A stretch of DNA of 64,000 nucleotides from Streptomyces fradiae (GTDB lineage Bacteria; Actinomycetota; Actinomycetes; Streptomycetales; Streptomycetaceae), in contig NZ_CP065958.1 of NCBI RefSeq assembly GCF_041270065.1, positions 1,922,001 to 1,986,000 on the forward strand, given 5' to 3'. Below, piece after piece: positions 55,959-64,000 of the stretch. Position 1 is the first letter of the stretch; every line of letters begins with the position of its first letter. Made by a program: the position numbers and the translations under genes. The notes under the pieces are model-generated. The model was not told where the DNA came from and made no database searches. It saw only the letters and a program-made list of their open reading frames with translations.

Positions 55959-55992
55959 AAGGGGCGCGCCCGTGACGACGGGCGCGCCCCTT
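55959..55992. terminator. Bidirectional terminator between the 58-residue gene and dnaE
   Basis: Perfect 15-bp stem (AAGGGGCGCGCCCGT and complement) with a 4-nt loop, in a convergent 115-bp gap. Confidence 0.88.
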
Positions 55993-56043
55993 GGCGTGTG
56001 CGAGCGCTTACGGGTGGCGTACGCGAGTGGCGTACGAGGAAGG

Positions 56044-59000
56044 TCAGCCGGCCAGGCAGGACGGGCCGAGCAGCACCTTCAGGTCGCCGAAGAGCGCCGG
56101 GTCGGGCTGGACCCGGTGCCGGTCGAGCCGGAGCACGGTGGTCGAGCGGGGGCCCTGGAGCTTGATCCGCACCTCGGTGTTGCCCTTGTGGTGCCCGAGG
56201 ATCTCGCCGAGCCGGCTGATCATCGGCGGGGTCACCTTGACCGTCGGGATGGTGAGGATCACCGGGGCGTTGCTGCCCGCGTTCGACAGGTCGGGGACCA
56301 TCAGCTCCATGGCGACCAGGCGCGGCACGTCCTCGCGCTTGTCGAGCCGGCCCTTGACGAAGACGACCGCGTCCTCGACGAGCTGGGTGGAGACCAGCTG
56401 GTAGGTGGCCGGGAAGAACATGCACTCGATGGACCCGGCCAGGTCCTCGACGGTGGCGATGGCCCATGCGTTGCCCTGCTTGGTCATCTTCCGCTGGAGG
56501 CCGGAGATGATGCCGCCGATGGTGACGACCGCGCCGTCCGCGTGCTCGCCGCCGGTGAGCTGCGAGATGCCCGCGTCGGTCTTGTCGGACAGCACGTGCT
56601 CCAGACCGAAGAGCGGGTGGTCGGAGACGTAGAGGCCGAGCATCTCGCGCTCCTGCGCGAGCAGATAGGCCTTCTCCCACTCGACGTCGGAGAACTCGAC
56701 GTCCAGGCCGAAGCCGGGCTCGCTGCTGTCCTCCTCGCCCATGCCGCCGAAGAGGTCGAACTGACCCTCGGCCTCCTTGCGCTTGACCGCCACCACGGTG
56801 TCGATCATGGGTTCGTGCTGCGCGACCAGGCCCTTGCGGGTGTGGCCCATGGTGTCGAAGGCGCCGGCCTTGATCAGCGACTCGATGGTGCGCTTGTTGC
56901 AGACCACTGCCTCGACCTTGTCGAGGAAGTCGGGGAAGGAGCTGTACTTCCCCTTGCTCTTGCGGGTCTTGATGATCGACTCGACGACGTTGGAGCCGAC
57001 GTTGCGGACGGCGGTGAGGCCGAAGAGGATCACGTCGTCGCCCTGGGCGGCGAAGTTCGCCTCGGACTCGTTGACGTTCGGCGGGAGCACCTTGATGCCC
57101 ATGCGGCGGCACTCGTTCAGATAGACGGCGGACTTGTCCTTGTCGTCCTTGACCGAGGTGAGCAGGCCCGCCATGTACTCGGCGGGGTAGTTCGCCTTGA
57201 GGTAGGCGGTCCAGTAGGAGACCAGGCCGTACGCGGCGGAGTGCGCCTTGTTGAAGGCGTAGCCGGCGAAGGGGACCAGGACGTCCCAGAGGGCCTGGAT
57301 GGCCTCGTCGCTGTAGCCGTTCTTCTGGGCGCCGGCCTGGAAGATGGTGAAGTTCTTCGCCAGCTCGTCGGGCTTCTTCTTGCCCATGACGCGGCGGAGG
57401 ATGTCGGCCTCGCCGAGCGAGTAGCCGGCGATGATCTGCGCGGCCTTCTGCACCTGCTCCTGGTAGACGATCAGGCCGTAGGTGACCGCCAGGACCTCCT
57501 GGAGGGGCTCCTCCAGCTCCTTGTGGATCGGGGTGATCTCCTGCTGCCCGTTCTTGCGCAGCGCGTAGTTCGTGTGCGAGTTCATGCCCATCGGGCCCGG
57601 GCGGTAGAGCGCGGACACGGCGGAGATGTCTTCGAAGTTGTCGGGCTTCATCAGGCGCAGCAGGGACCGCATGGGGCCGCCGTCGAACTGGAAGACGCCG
57701 AGGGTGTCACCGCGCTGGAGCAGCTCGAAGGTCTTCGGGTCGTCCAGCGGCAGGGCGAGCAGGTCGAGGTCGATGCCCTTGTTGGCCTTCACCATCTTGA
57801 CGGCGTCGTCCATGATGGTCAGGTTGCGCAGGCCGAGGAAGTCCATCTTCAGCAGGCCGAGCGACTCGCACTGCGGGTAGTCCCACTGCGTGATGGTGAC
57901 GCCGTCGGTGTGCCGCACCCAGATCGGGGCGTGGTCGACGATCGGCTCGCTGGACATGATGACGCCGGCGGCGTGCACGCCCATCTGCCGGACCAGGCCC
58001 TCGACGCCCTTGGCGGTGTCGATGACCTTCTTGACGTCCGGCTCGTTCTCGTACATCCCCCGGATCTCGCCGGCCTCGCTGTAGCGCGGGTGGCTGGGGT
58101 TGGTGATGCCGTCGAGGTCGATGCCCTTGCCGAGGACGTCGGCGGGCATGGCCTTGGTGAGCCGGTCGCCCATCGCGTAGGGGTAGCCGAGGACGCGGGC
58201 GGAGTCCTTGATCGCGTTCTTGGCCTTGATCTTGCCGTAGGTGCCGATCATGGCGACCTTGTCGGCGCCGTACTTCTCGGTCACGTACCGGATCACCTCG
58301 ACGCGCCTGCGCTCGTCGAAGTCGATGTCGACATCGGGCATCGAGATGCGCTCGGGGTTGAGGAAGCGCTCGAAGATCAGACCGTGCGGGATGGGGTCGA
58401 GGTCGGTGATGCCCATGGCGTACGCGACGATCGAGCCGGCCGCGGAGCCTCGGCCGGGGCCCACGGCGATGCCCTGGCTCTTGGCCCACATGATGAAGTC
58501 GGCGACGACGAGGAAGTAGCCCGGGAAGCCCATCGAGATGATGGTGTCCATCTCGTACTCGACCTGCTTCATGCGGTCCTCGGGGATGCCGCCGGGGAAG
58601 CGCCGCTCCATGCCCCGCATGGTCTCCGCGCGGAACCAGGTGACCTCGGTGTAGCCCTCGGGGATGTCGAACTTCGGCATGAGGTTCTTGGCCTCGAACA
58701 TGCCGTCGGTGTTGACCTGCTCCGCGACGAGGAGGGTGTTGCGGCAGCCCTCCTGCCAGGCGTCGGAGGAGTCGACGGCGTACATCTCGTCCGTGGACTT
58801 CAGGTAGTAGCCGGTGCCGTCGAACTTGAAGCGGTCCGGGTCCGAGAGGTTCTTGCCGGTCTGGATGCACAGCAGGGCGTCGTGGGCGGTGGCCTCGTGC
58901 GCGTAGGTGTAGTGCGAGTCGTTGGTGACCAGCGGCGGGATGCCGAGCTTCTTGCCGATCTCCAGGAGTCCGTCGCGGACCCGGCGCTCGATCTCGATGC

Positions 59001-59583
59001 CGTGGTCCATCAGCTCCAGGAAGTAGCGGTCCTTGCCGAAGATGTCCTGGTACTCGGAGGCGGACTTCAGGGCCTCGTCGAACTGGCCGAGGCGCAGCCG
59101 GGTCTGCAGCTCGCCGGAGGGGCAGCCGGTGGAGGCGATCAGGCCCTCCGACCACTGGGAGATGGTCTCCTTGTCCATCCGGGGCCACTTCTGGAGCCAG
59201 CCCTCGGCGTACGCGTCGGAGGACAGCTTGAAGAGGTTGTGCAGGCCCGTCGCGTTGGCCGCCCAGATGGTCTTGTGGGTGTAACCGCCGGAACCGGAGA
59301 CGTCGTCCCGCTTCTGGTGCGGCTGGCCCCACTGGATCTTCCGCTTGTTGCGGCGGGACTCGGGCGCCACGTACGCCTCGATGCCGATGATCGGCGTCAC
59401 GCCCGCCTTCTTGGCACTGTGGAAGAAGTCGTACGCGCCGTGGAGGTTTCCGTGGTCGGACATGGCGATATGGGTCATGCCCATCTCGTTGCACGCGTTG
59501 AACATGTCCTTCAGCCGCGCGGCACCGTCCAGCAGGGAGTACTGGGTGTGGACGTGGAGGTGCGTGAAGGGCGGCTTGGTCAC
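56044..59583 (-). CDS. dnaE: DNA polymerase III alpha subunit
   Basis: 1179 residues, DnaE1 type. The PHP domain starts at once (HLHVHTQYSLLDGA, residues 8-21). The polymerase palm has GPGRGSAAGS and the catalytic PDVDIDFDERRR near residues 413-424. The little-finger/tandem-HhH region and a C-terminal OB domain (VVTIGGIISGLQRKMTKQGNAW, cited in parts) follow. It is the replicative polymerase; proofreading probably comes from the PHP domain as in mycobacterial DnaE1. The GTG at 59583 has GGAGG 8 nt upstream; the frame runs on to 59742 without similarity. Confidence 0.96.
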   Translation of the reverse strand: MTKPPFTHLHVHTQYSLLDGAARLKDMFNACNEMGMTHIAMSDHGNLHGAYDFFHSAKKAGVTPIIGIEAYVAPESRRNKRKIQWGQPHQKRDDVSGSGGYTHKTIWAANATGLHNLFKLSSDAYAEGWLQKWPRMDKETISQWSEGLIASTGCPSGELQTRLRLGQFDEALKSASEYQDIFGKDRYFLELMDHGIEIERRVRDGLLEIGKKLGIPPLVTNDSHYTYAHEATAHDALLCIQTGKNLSDPDRFKFDGTGYYLKSTDEMYAVDSSDAWQEGCRNTLLVAEQVNTDGMFEAKNLMPKFDIPEGYTEVTWFRAETMRGMERRFPGGIPEDRMKQVEYEMDTIISMGFPGYFLVVADFIMWAKSQGIAVGPGRGSAAGSIVAYAMGITDLDPIPHGLIFERFLNPERISMPDVDIDFDERRRVEVIRYVTEKYGADKVAMIGTYGKIKAKNAIKDSARVLGYPYAMGDRLTKAMPADVLGKGIDLDGITNPSHPRYSEAGEIRGMYENEPDVKKVIDTAKGVEGLVRQMGVHAAGVIMSSEPIVDHAPIWVRHTDGVTITQWDYPQCESLGLLKMDFLGLRNLTIMDDAVKMVKANKGIDLDLLALPLDDPKTFELLQRGDTLGVFQFDGGPMRSLLRLMKPDNFEDISAVSALYRPGPMGMNSHTNYALRKNGQQEITPIHKELEEPLQEVLAVTYGLIVYQEQVQKAAQIIAGYSLGEADILRRVMGKKKPDELAKNFTIFQAGAQKNGYSDEAIQALWDVLVPFAGYAFNKAHSAAYGLVSYWTAYLKANYPAEYMAGLLTSVKDDKDKSAVYLNECRRMGIKVLPPNVNESEANFAAQGDDVILFGLTAVRNVGSNVVESIIKTRKSKGKYSSFPDFLDKVEAVVCNKRTIESLIKAGAFDTMGHTRKGLVAQHEPMIDTVVAVKRKEAEGQFDLFGGMGEEDSSEPGFGLDVEFSDVEWEKAYLLAQEREMLGLYVSDHPLFGLEHVLSDKTDAGISQLTGGEHADGAVVTIGGIISGLQRKMTKQGNAWAIATVEDLAGSIECMFFPATYQLVSTQLVEDAVVFVKGRLDKREDVPRLVAMELMVPDLSNAGSNAPVILTIPTVKVTPPMISRLGEILGHHKGNTEVRIKLQGPRSTTVLRLDRHRVQPDPALFGDLKVLLGPSCLAG

Positions 59584-59778
59584 GGGGGATGCCTCCGATG
59601 CTGCGATTTTCTGGGGAGCGACCCCCAGACCCCCCGATGAACATCCGGGGGGACAGCGACGAAGTCTACGTCGCCCGACTGACAGCGGCCGGGCACTCGG
59701 GGGTACGGTCGCGCGTTGGGAGACAGGGAACACCCGTCCCATTTGTCATGCACAGTTTTCAGCCAGGAGGCACCTTCG

Positions 59779-61104
59779 ATGTCGGTCCCCCAGCCCACCG
59801 CCGCCGAGCGCGGTGAGCAGATCCTCGCCGTCTTCGACACCGCCTTCGGCGAGCTCCTCGCCGCCGACCCCGCCGCCTTCAAGGTCAAGTTCCGGAAGAT
59901 GGCCGGATCCGCCTTCGCCTTCTACCGGGGCACCGCCTGCCTGTTCTACAAGGATCTGGAGCGGGAGGCGCACGGCGGGCCGTACCTGGACGAGCGCACC
60001 GGCCGGGTGTGGATCCACGGCGACCTGCACGCGGAGAACTTCGGCACCTACATGGACGCCAACGGGCGGCTGATCTTCAACGTCAACGACTTCGACGAGG
60101 CCTATGTCGGCCCGTTCACCTGGGACCTCAAGCGGCTCGCCGCCTCCCTGGCCCTGATCGGGTACGCGAAGGCGCTGTCCGACGACCAGATCACCCACCT
60201 GGTGCGGGTCTTCGCGGCGGGCTACCGGGAGCGGATCCACGACCTGGCGACCGGCGCCAAGAGCGACGAGGTGCCCGGCTTCACCCTGGAGACCGCCGAC
60301 GGCGCCCTGCTCGGCGCGCTGCGCGAGGCCCGCTCGCTGACCCGCTTCGGGCTGCTCGACTCGATGACCGAGATCCGCGAGTACGAGCGCCGCTTCGCGG
60401 CCGGCGGCGGTGCGATCGAGCTGGACGCGGCCACCCGCTACAAGGTGCTCGCCGCCTTCGACGGCTATCTGGAGACGCTGCCGGAGTCGAGCCTGGCCCG
60501 CCCCGACTCGTACCGCGTGAAGGACGTCGTCGGCCGCCGCGGGATCGGCATCGGCTCGGCCGGCCTGCCCTCGTACAACATCCTCCTGGAGGGCAACAGC
60601 GACGCCCTGGAGAACGACGTCGTGATCTACATGAAGCAGGCGCAGACCCCGGCGGTCTCCCGGCACGTGACGGACGCGGCGGTACGGGGCTACTTCCACC
60701 ACGAGGGCCACCGCACCGTGATCTCGCAGCGGGCGCTGCAGGCGCACGCCGACCCGTGGCTGGGCTGGACCGAGCTGGACGGCACCGGCCAGCTGGTCGC
60801 CGAGGTCTCGCCGTACGCGGTGGACCTGGACTGGTCGGACATCGACGACCCGCAGGACATCGCGGCGACCGTCGCCGACCTGGGCCGGGCGACCGCGACC
60901 ATGCACGCGGCGGCGGACGACTCCAGCGGGCACTCCCTGGTGCCGTTCTCCACCGAGCGGGCCATCGACGCGGCCATCGCCGGCGACGAGGAGGGCTTCG
61001 CGGAGCTCCTGGTCGACTTCGCGCACGCGTACGGCGCACGCGCGCGTGCCGACCACCAGATCTTCGTGGACCTGTTCCGCAACGGCCGGATCCCCGGTCT
61101 GTAG
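59779..61104 (+). CDS. DUF2252-family protein
   Basis: 441 residues. FKVKFRKMAGSAFAFYRGTACLFYKDL is near the start, then VWIHGDLHAENFGTYMD and NVNDFDEAYVGPFTWDLKRLAAS, which resemble the catalytic HGDxHxxN and metal-binding Asp motifs of aminoglycoside-phosphotransferase-like kinases. The rest (KDVVGRRGIGIGSAGLPSY, MKQAQTPAVS) is conserved in DUF2252. Its substrate is unknown. CCAGGAGG 8 nt upstream sets the ATG. It is divergent from dnaE across 195 bp holding two short C/G-rich hairpins and no gene. Confidence 0.85.
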   Translation: MSVPQPTAAERGEQILAVFDTAFGELLAADPAAFKVKFRKMAGSAFAFYRGTACLFYKDLEREAHGGPYLDERTGRVWIHGDLHAENFGTYMDANGRLIFNVNDFDEAYVGPFTWDLKRLAASLALIGYAKALSDDQITHLVRVFAAGYRERIHDLATGAKSDEVPGFTLETADGALLGALREARSLTRFGLLDSMTEIREYERRFAAGGGAIELDAATRYKVLAAFDGYLETLPESSLARPDSYRVKDVVGRRGIGIGSAGLPSYNILLEGNSDALENDVVIYMKQAQTPAVSRHVTDAAVRGYFHHEGHRTVISQRALQAHADPWLGWTELDGTGQLVAEVSPYAVDLDWSDIDDPQDIAATVADLGRATATMHAAADDSSGHSLVPFSTERAIDAAIAGDEEGFAELLVDFAHAYGARARADHQIFVDLFRNGRIPGL

Positions 61105-61161
61105 CGGGCGCCTCACAGCCTGTGCTTAGGGACGCCTTATGTCCCTCCATGGCACACTTCG

Positions 61162-61854
61162 ATGGCGATGAACATGGCAGGAATCCAGTTGCGTGCCCTG
61201 AGGGCGGCGTTCTTCACGACTCTGGTCGTGGCGCTGTCCGTGGCCTCGCACGTCCTGCTGTCCGGGGTGCCGCTGCCGCTCGGCACGGTCGCCCCGGTCG
61301 CCGTCGCCGTGTTCGGCGTGGCCTTCGCGCTCGCCGGCCGCGAGCGCGGCTTCGGCCCCATCGCGGCACTCCTGGTCCCGCTGGAGCTGGCCGCCGACAC
61401 CCTCTTCACCAGCGGCCAGGTCGCCTGTTACGGCCCCGCCGGCGGCCCGGTCGCCGGGTCGCTGCGGGCCATCGGCTTCGACGTGGACGCGCTGTGCGGC
61501 GGCGCCGTGGGCACTCCGCTGCCCGGTGTGGCCGCCCCCGGCAGCGGCACCGCCGCGGCCCTCCTGAACTCCCCCGACCCGGCCGTGCCCTGGCTGCTGC
61601 TCGCCGCCCATGTGGTGGTCGGGCTCGCCGCGGCCTGCTGGCTGCGCGGCGGCGAGCGGGCGCTCGCCCGGCTGCTGCGGGCGGCCGTGGCCCTCGCCTT
61701 CCGGCCGCTGCTCGTGGCGGCCGCCTTCTTCCGCGCCGCCGTGGTTCCGCCGCGGCGCGCCGGGCGCCCCGAGGACCGGCCGCGCCGGTCCCGCACCCGG
61801 CTGTTCGCGCACTCCGTGGGACGGCGGGGACCGCCCGTGCTCGCGCTCGTCTGA
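61162..61854 (+). CDS. Hypothetical integral membrane protein
   Basis: 230 residues with four or five hydrophobic helices (from AAFFTTLVVALSVASHVLLS, then LGTVAPVAVAVFGVAFALAG, PIAALLVPLELAADTLF, and VPWLLLAAHVVVGLAAACWL) and an Arg/Pro-rich C-terminal tail. Two cysteines (CYGPAGG and DALCGG) lie in the external loop. I do not recognise the family. It precedes the membrane-anchored DsbA-like gene by 54 bp on the same strand, so a link to extracytoplasmic thiol or metal handling is possible. ATG at 61162 or 61174. Confidence 0.7.
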   Translation: MAMNMAGIQLRALRAAFFTTLVVALSVASHVLLSGVPLPLGTVAPVAVAVFGVAFALAGRERGFGPIAALLVPLELAADTLFTSGQVACYGPAGGPVAGSLRAIGFDVDALCGGAVGTPLPGVAAPGSGTAAALLNSPDPAVPWLLLAAHVVVGLAAACWLRGGERALARLLRAAVALAFRPLLVAAAFFRAAVVPPRRAGRPEDRPRRSRTRLFAHSVGRRGPPVLALV

Positions 61855-61908
61855 GCACCACGCGCATCCCCCCTTTTTTCCTCCTCCCCAGTCACGGAGT
61901 ACATCGGC

Positions 61909-62724
61909 ATGAGCAAGCGCAACAGCCAGTCCAACAAGGCAGCGGCCCGCGAGCGGCTGCGGATCGAGCGCGAGAAGCAGGCCAAGAAGGAGAAGGCCCG
62001 CCGCCAGGTGATCGTCGCGGCCTCGGCGCTCGGCATCCTCGCCGTCGCCGGCGGCATCGGCTTCGCCGTCGTCCAGGCCGGCAAGCCGTCCGCCTGGGAG
62101 GCCGCGGCGGACGCCAAGAGCATCTCGGCGCCGAAGAACACCGAGGGCACGGACGGCACCACCGTGATCGTCGGCAAGCCCGAGGCCAAGCAGACCCTGG
62201 AGATCTACGAGGACTCGCGCTGCCCGGTGTGCGCGACCTTCGAGCAGGGCGTGGGCTCCACGGTCGAGAAGGACGTCGCCGACGGCAAGTACAAGCTGAA
62301 GTACGTGGGCGCGACCTTCATCGACAACTCCGACCAGGGCGAGGGCTCCAAGAACGCCCTCTCCGCGCTCGGCGCGGCCCTGGACGTGAGCCCGGAGGCC
62401 TTCCTGAAGTACAAGGCGGCGCTGTACTCCACCGAGTTCCACCCGGACGAGCGCGACGACAAGTTCGCCAAGGACTCCTACCTGCTGAAGGTGGCGGACT
62501 CGGTCCCGGCCCTGAAGGGCAACGCCGAGTTCAAGAAGAACGTCGAGGGCGGCACCTTCGACGCCTGGGCGATGAAGATGTCGAAGACCTTCGACGACAG
62601 CGGGGTGCGCGGCACCCCGACCCTGAAGATGGACGGCAAGACGCTGACCGCCGAGGGCAGCGAGAACCCGCCGCTGACGGTGGAGCAGTTCAACGCGGCT
62701 CTGGGCAAGGTCCTGAAGGGCTGA
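61909..62724 (+). CDS. Membrane-anchored DsbA-family protein (CPVC)
   Basis: 271 residues, built like the protein at 30132-30968: a basic N terminus (KRNSQSNKAAARERLRIERE-type), one membrane helix (about 33-56) and an external thioredoxin-like domain with CPVC (Cys105-Cys108) and a cis-Pro loop RGTPTLKMDG. It probably acts in disulfide chemistry of exported proteins. ATG at 61909 follows a short A/C-rich leader. Shared architecture suggests an old duplication; the active-site dipeptide differs (PV against PA), which tunes redox potential. Confidence 0.88.
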   Translation: MSKRNSQSNKAAARERLRIEREKQAKKEKARRQVIVAASALGILAVAGGIGFAVVQAGKPSAWEAAADAKSISAPKNTEGTDGTTVIVGKPEAKQTLEIYEDSRCPVCATFEQGVGSTVEKDVADGKYKLKYVGATFIDNSDQGEGSKNALSALGAALDVSPEAFLKYKAALYSTEFHPDERDDKFAKDSYLLKVADSVPALKGNAEFKKNVEGGTFDAWAMKMSKTFDDSGVRGTPTLKMDGKTLTAEGSENPPLTVEQFNAALGKVLKG

Positions 62725-62843
62725 CCCCCGCGGGAGCGGCGGCGGGGGCGGGGCGCGGGCCCGGCGGAACGGCGGGAGAAGAGCCGGCGAACATTGTGCA
62801 GAGGCCTGCCCGTTCGTCCTACCAGTCGGTAATCTGACGGGCC

Positions 62844-64000
62844 GTGACCAGTCGTAACCACATATCCGCCCCCACCCGCCGTTCCGTGGTGAAGGCCGCC
62901 GCCGTGACCGCCGTCGCCGCGCCGGCGCTGGCGGCCGCCGCCTCTCCCGCGCTCGCGGCCGCCGGGGCACCCGTCTTCCTGCACGGTGTCGCCTCCGGCG
63001 ACCCGCTGCCCGACGGCGTCCTGCTCTGGACGCGCGTCACCCCCACCCCCGACGCCCTGCCCGGTTCCGGCCGGGGCCCCGATGTGACGGTCGGCTGGGA
63101 GCTGGCCGAGGACCGCGGCTTCGCCCGTACGGTCGCGAGCGGCAGCACCGTCGCCTCCGCGGGCGCCGACCACACGGTGAAGGTGGACGTACGGGGGCTG
63201 CGGCCGGCCACCCCGTACTGGTACCGGTTCACCGTGGACGGCACCGTCTCCCCCGCCGGCCGCACCCGGACCGCGCCCGCCGCCGACGCGAGCGGCCCCG
63301 GGGTGCGCTTCGGCGTGGTCTCCTGTGCCAACTGGGAGGCGGGCTGGTTCTCGGCGTACCGGCATCTGGCCGCCCGTACCGACCTGGACGCGGTCCTCCA
63401 TCTCGGCGACTACATCTACGAGTACGCCACCGGCGCCTACCCCGAGGCGAAGTACGGGGTCCGGCAGCACCAGCCGGCACACGAGATCACGACGCTCGCC
63501 GACTACCGGCTGCGGCACGCCACCTACAAGACGGACTCCGACCTGCAGGCGCTGCACGCGGCACACCCGGTCGTGGCGATCTGGGACGACCACGAGTTCG
63601 CCAACGACGCCTGGTCGGGCGGGGCCGAGAACCACACGCCGGGCACCGAGGGCGTGTGGGCGGACCGGGTCGCGGCGGCCAAGCGGGCCTACTTCGAGTG
63701 GATGCCGGTGCGCGCCTCCACGGAGGGCACGGTCTACCGGCGGCTGCGCTTCGGCAGGCTGGCCGATCTGCATCTGCTCGACCTGCGCTCGTTCCGCTCG
63801 CAGCAGGCGGGCGTGGGCAGCGGCGCGGTGGACGACCCGGAGCGTTCGATCACCGGGCGGGCGCAGCTTGACTGGCTGAAGTCGGGGCTCTCGGCCTCGG
63901 ACGCGGCCTGGCAGCTGGTGGGCACCTCGGTGATGATCTCGCCGGTGGCCTTCGGCGCGCTCCCGGCCGAGCTGCTCGCCCCGCTGGCGGAGCTGCTCGG
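62844..64000 (+). CDS. phoD: Alkaline phosphatase D, Tat-exported (3' end outside window)
   Basis: At least 385 residues, open at the right edge. The Tat signal [11 protein letters not shown] is followed by an Ala-rich stretch ending about residue 38. [21 protein letters not shown] is the PhoD N-terminal (Fn3-like) domain. [29 protein letters not shown] (metal-binding Asp) and [12 protein letters not shown] (Asp, His) are the catalytic blocks. It is a Ca2+/Fe3+ phosphodiesterase/phosphomonoesterase. The GTG at 62844 is chosen. In Streptomyces phoD is usually PhoP-controlled, but I see no clear PHO box here. Confidence 0.93.
   Translation, partial: MTSRNHISAPTRRSVVKAAAVTAVAAPALAAAASPALAAAGAPVFLHGVASGDPLPDGVLLWTRVTPTPDALPGSGRGPDVTVGWELAEDRGFARTVASGSTVASAGADHTVKVDVRGLRPATPYWYRFTVDGTVSPAGRTRTAPAADASGPGVRFGVVSCANWEAGWFSAYRHLAARTDLDAVLHLGDYIYEYATGAYPEAKYGVRQHQPAHEITTLADYRLRHATYKTDSDLQALHAAHPVVAIWDDHEFANDAWSGGAENHTPGTEGVWADRVAAAKRAYFEWMPVRASTEGTVYRRLRFGRLADLHLLDLRSFRSQQAGVGSGAVDDPERSITGRAQLDWLKSGLSASDAAWQLVGTSVMISPVAFGALPAELLAPLAELL

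Noticed and set aside
62790..62843. PHO box upstream of phoD
   Set aside because: GTTCGTCCTAC is present once, but no second 11-nt direct repeat matching GTTCACC follows.

Overview
The window is high-GC actinobacterial DNA and looks like the core chromosome of a Streptomyces. The signs are GC-rich third codon positions, many GTG starts, ATGA and GTGA translational coupling, a bifunctional HisA/TrpF enzyme (priA), a trpC-trpM-trpB-trpA block, a DnaE1-type polymerase without its own exonuclease, and several families common in Streptomyces (TIGR03085, HGxxPAAW, TIGR02234, DUF2252). No rRNA, tRNA, phage, transposase or CRISPR locus was seen.

Layout. (1) 1-7.4 kb: a steroid C/D-ring (HIP) catabolic block whose gene content and orientation resemble the mycobacterial KstR2 regulon: the end of an IpdC-like flavoprotein, a FadA6-like thiolase, a KstR2-like TetR repressor, an IpdF-like SDR and a FadE30-like dehydrogenase on the minus strand, facing a FadE31-like and a short FadE32/33-like dehydrogenase on the plus strand. 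A near-consensus KstR2 box lies in the 38-bp divergent gap. A Tat-exported tyrosine phosphatase sits inside the block. (2) 7.4-12.6 kb: a PPOX-fold protein, a VOC protein, a VWA protein, and a PadR repressor divergent from a luciferase-like oxidoreductase, a hydroxysteroid-dehydrogenase-like SDR and an HSL-type esterase. (3) 12.7-20 kb: gltD and gltB (glutamate synthase) and a VIT-type metal transporter.

(4) 20.3-29 kb: a seven-gene, fully coupled operon of four different ADP-ribosylglycohydrolase (ARH)-family proteins, a ribokinase-type kinase, a class III CoA-transferase and a CitE/HpcH-type lyase. A RbsR/LacI-like palindrome and a second perfect palindrome lie upstream. This is the best candidate here for an uncharacterised pathway. 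I infer hydrolysis of an N-riboside or ADP-riboside, phosphorylation of the freed sugar, and activation and cleavage of an acid. One of the four ARH proteins lacks metal-binding residues, and two carry in-frame low-complexity segments built from GGCGAAGCC-type repeats.

(5) 29-47 kb: lgt, a DsbA-like protein, trpA, trpB, trpM, trpC, three small membrane proteins, trpE and hisI, then an MFS exporter with a short ArsR-like regulator, then hisF, ridA, priA, hisH, a 54-residue membrane protein, hisB, hisC and hisD. PriA serves both pathways; trpD and trpG are not in the window. The trpM-trpB gap holds about 730 bp of degenerate repeats. (6) 47-64 kb: a beta-helix membrane protein, a LON-domain protein, a YbaK-type deacylase, an ABC-2 exporter, an NYN-domain protein, dnaE, a DUF2252 protein, a second DsbA-like protein and the start of a Tat-exported PhoD phosphatase.

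Short tandem repeats recur through the window: 12- and 15-nt units inside or beside coding ends, and 11-nt units in non-coding gaps.
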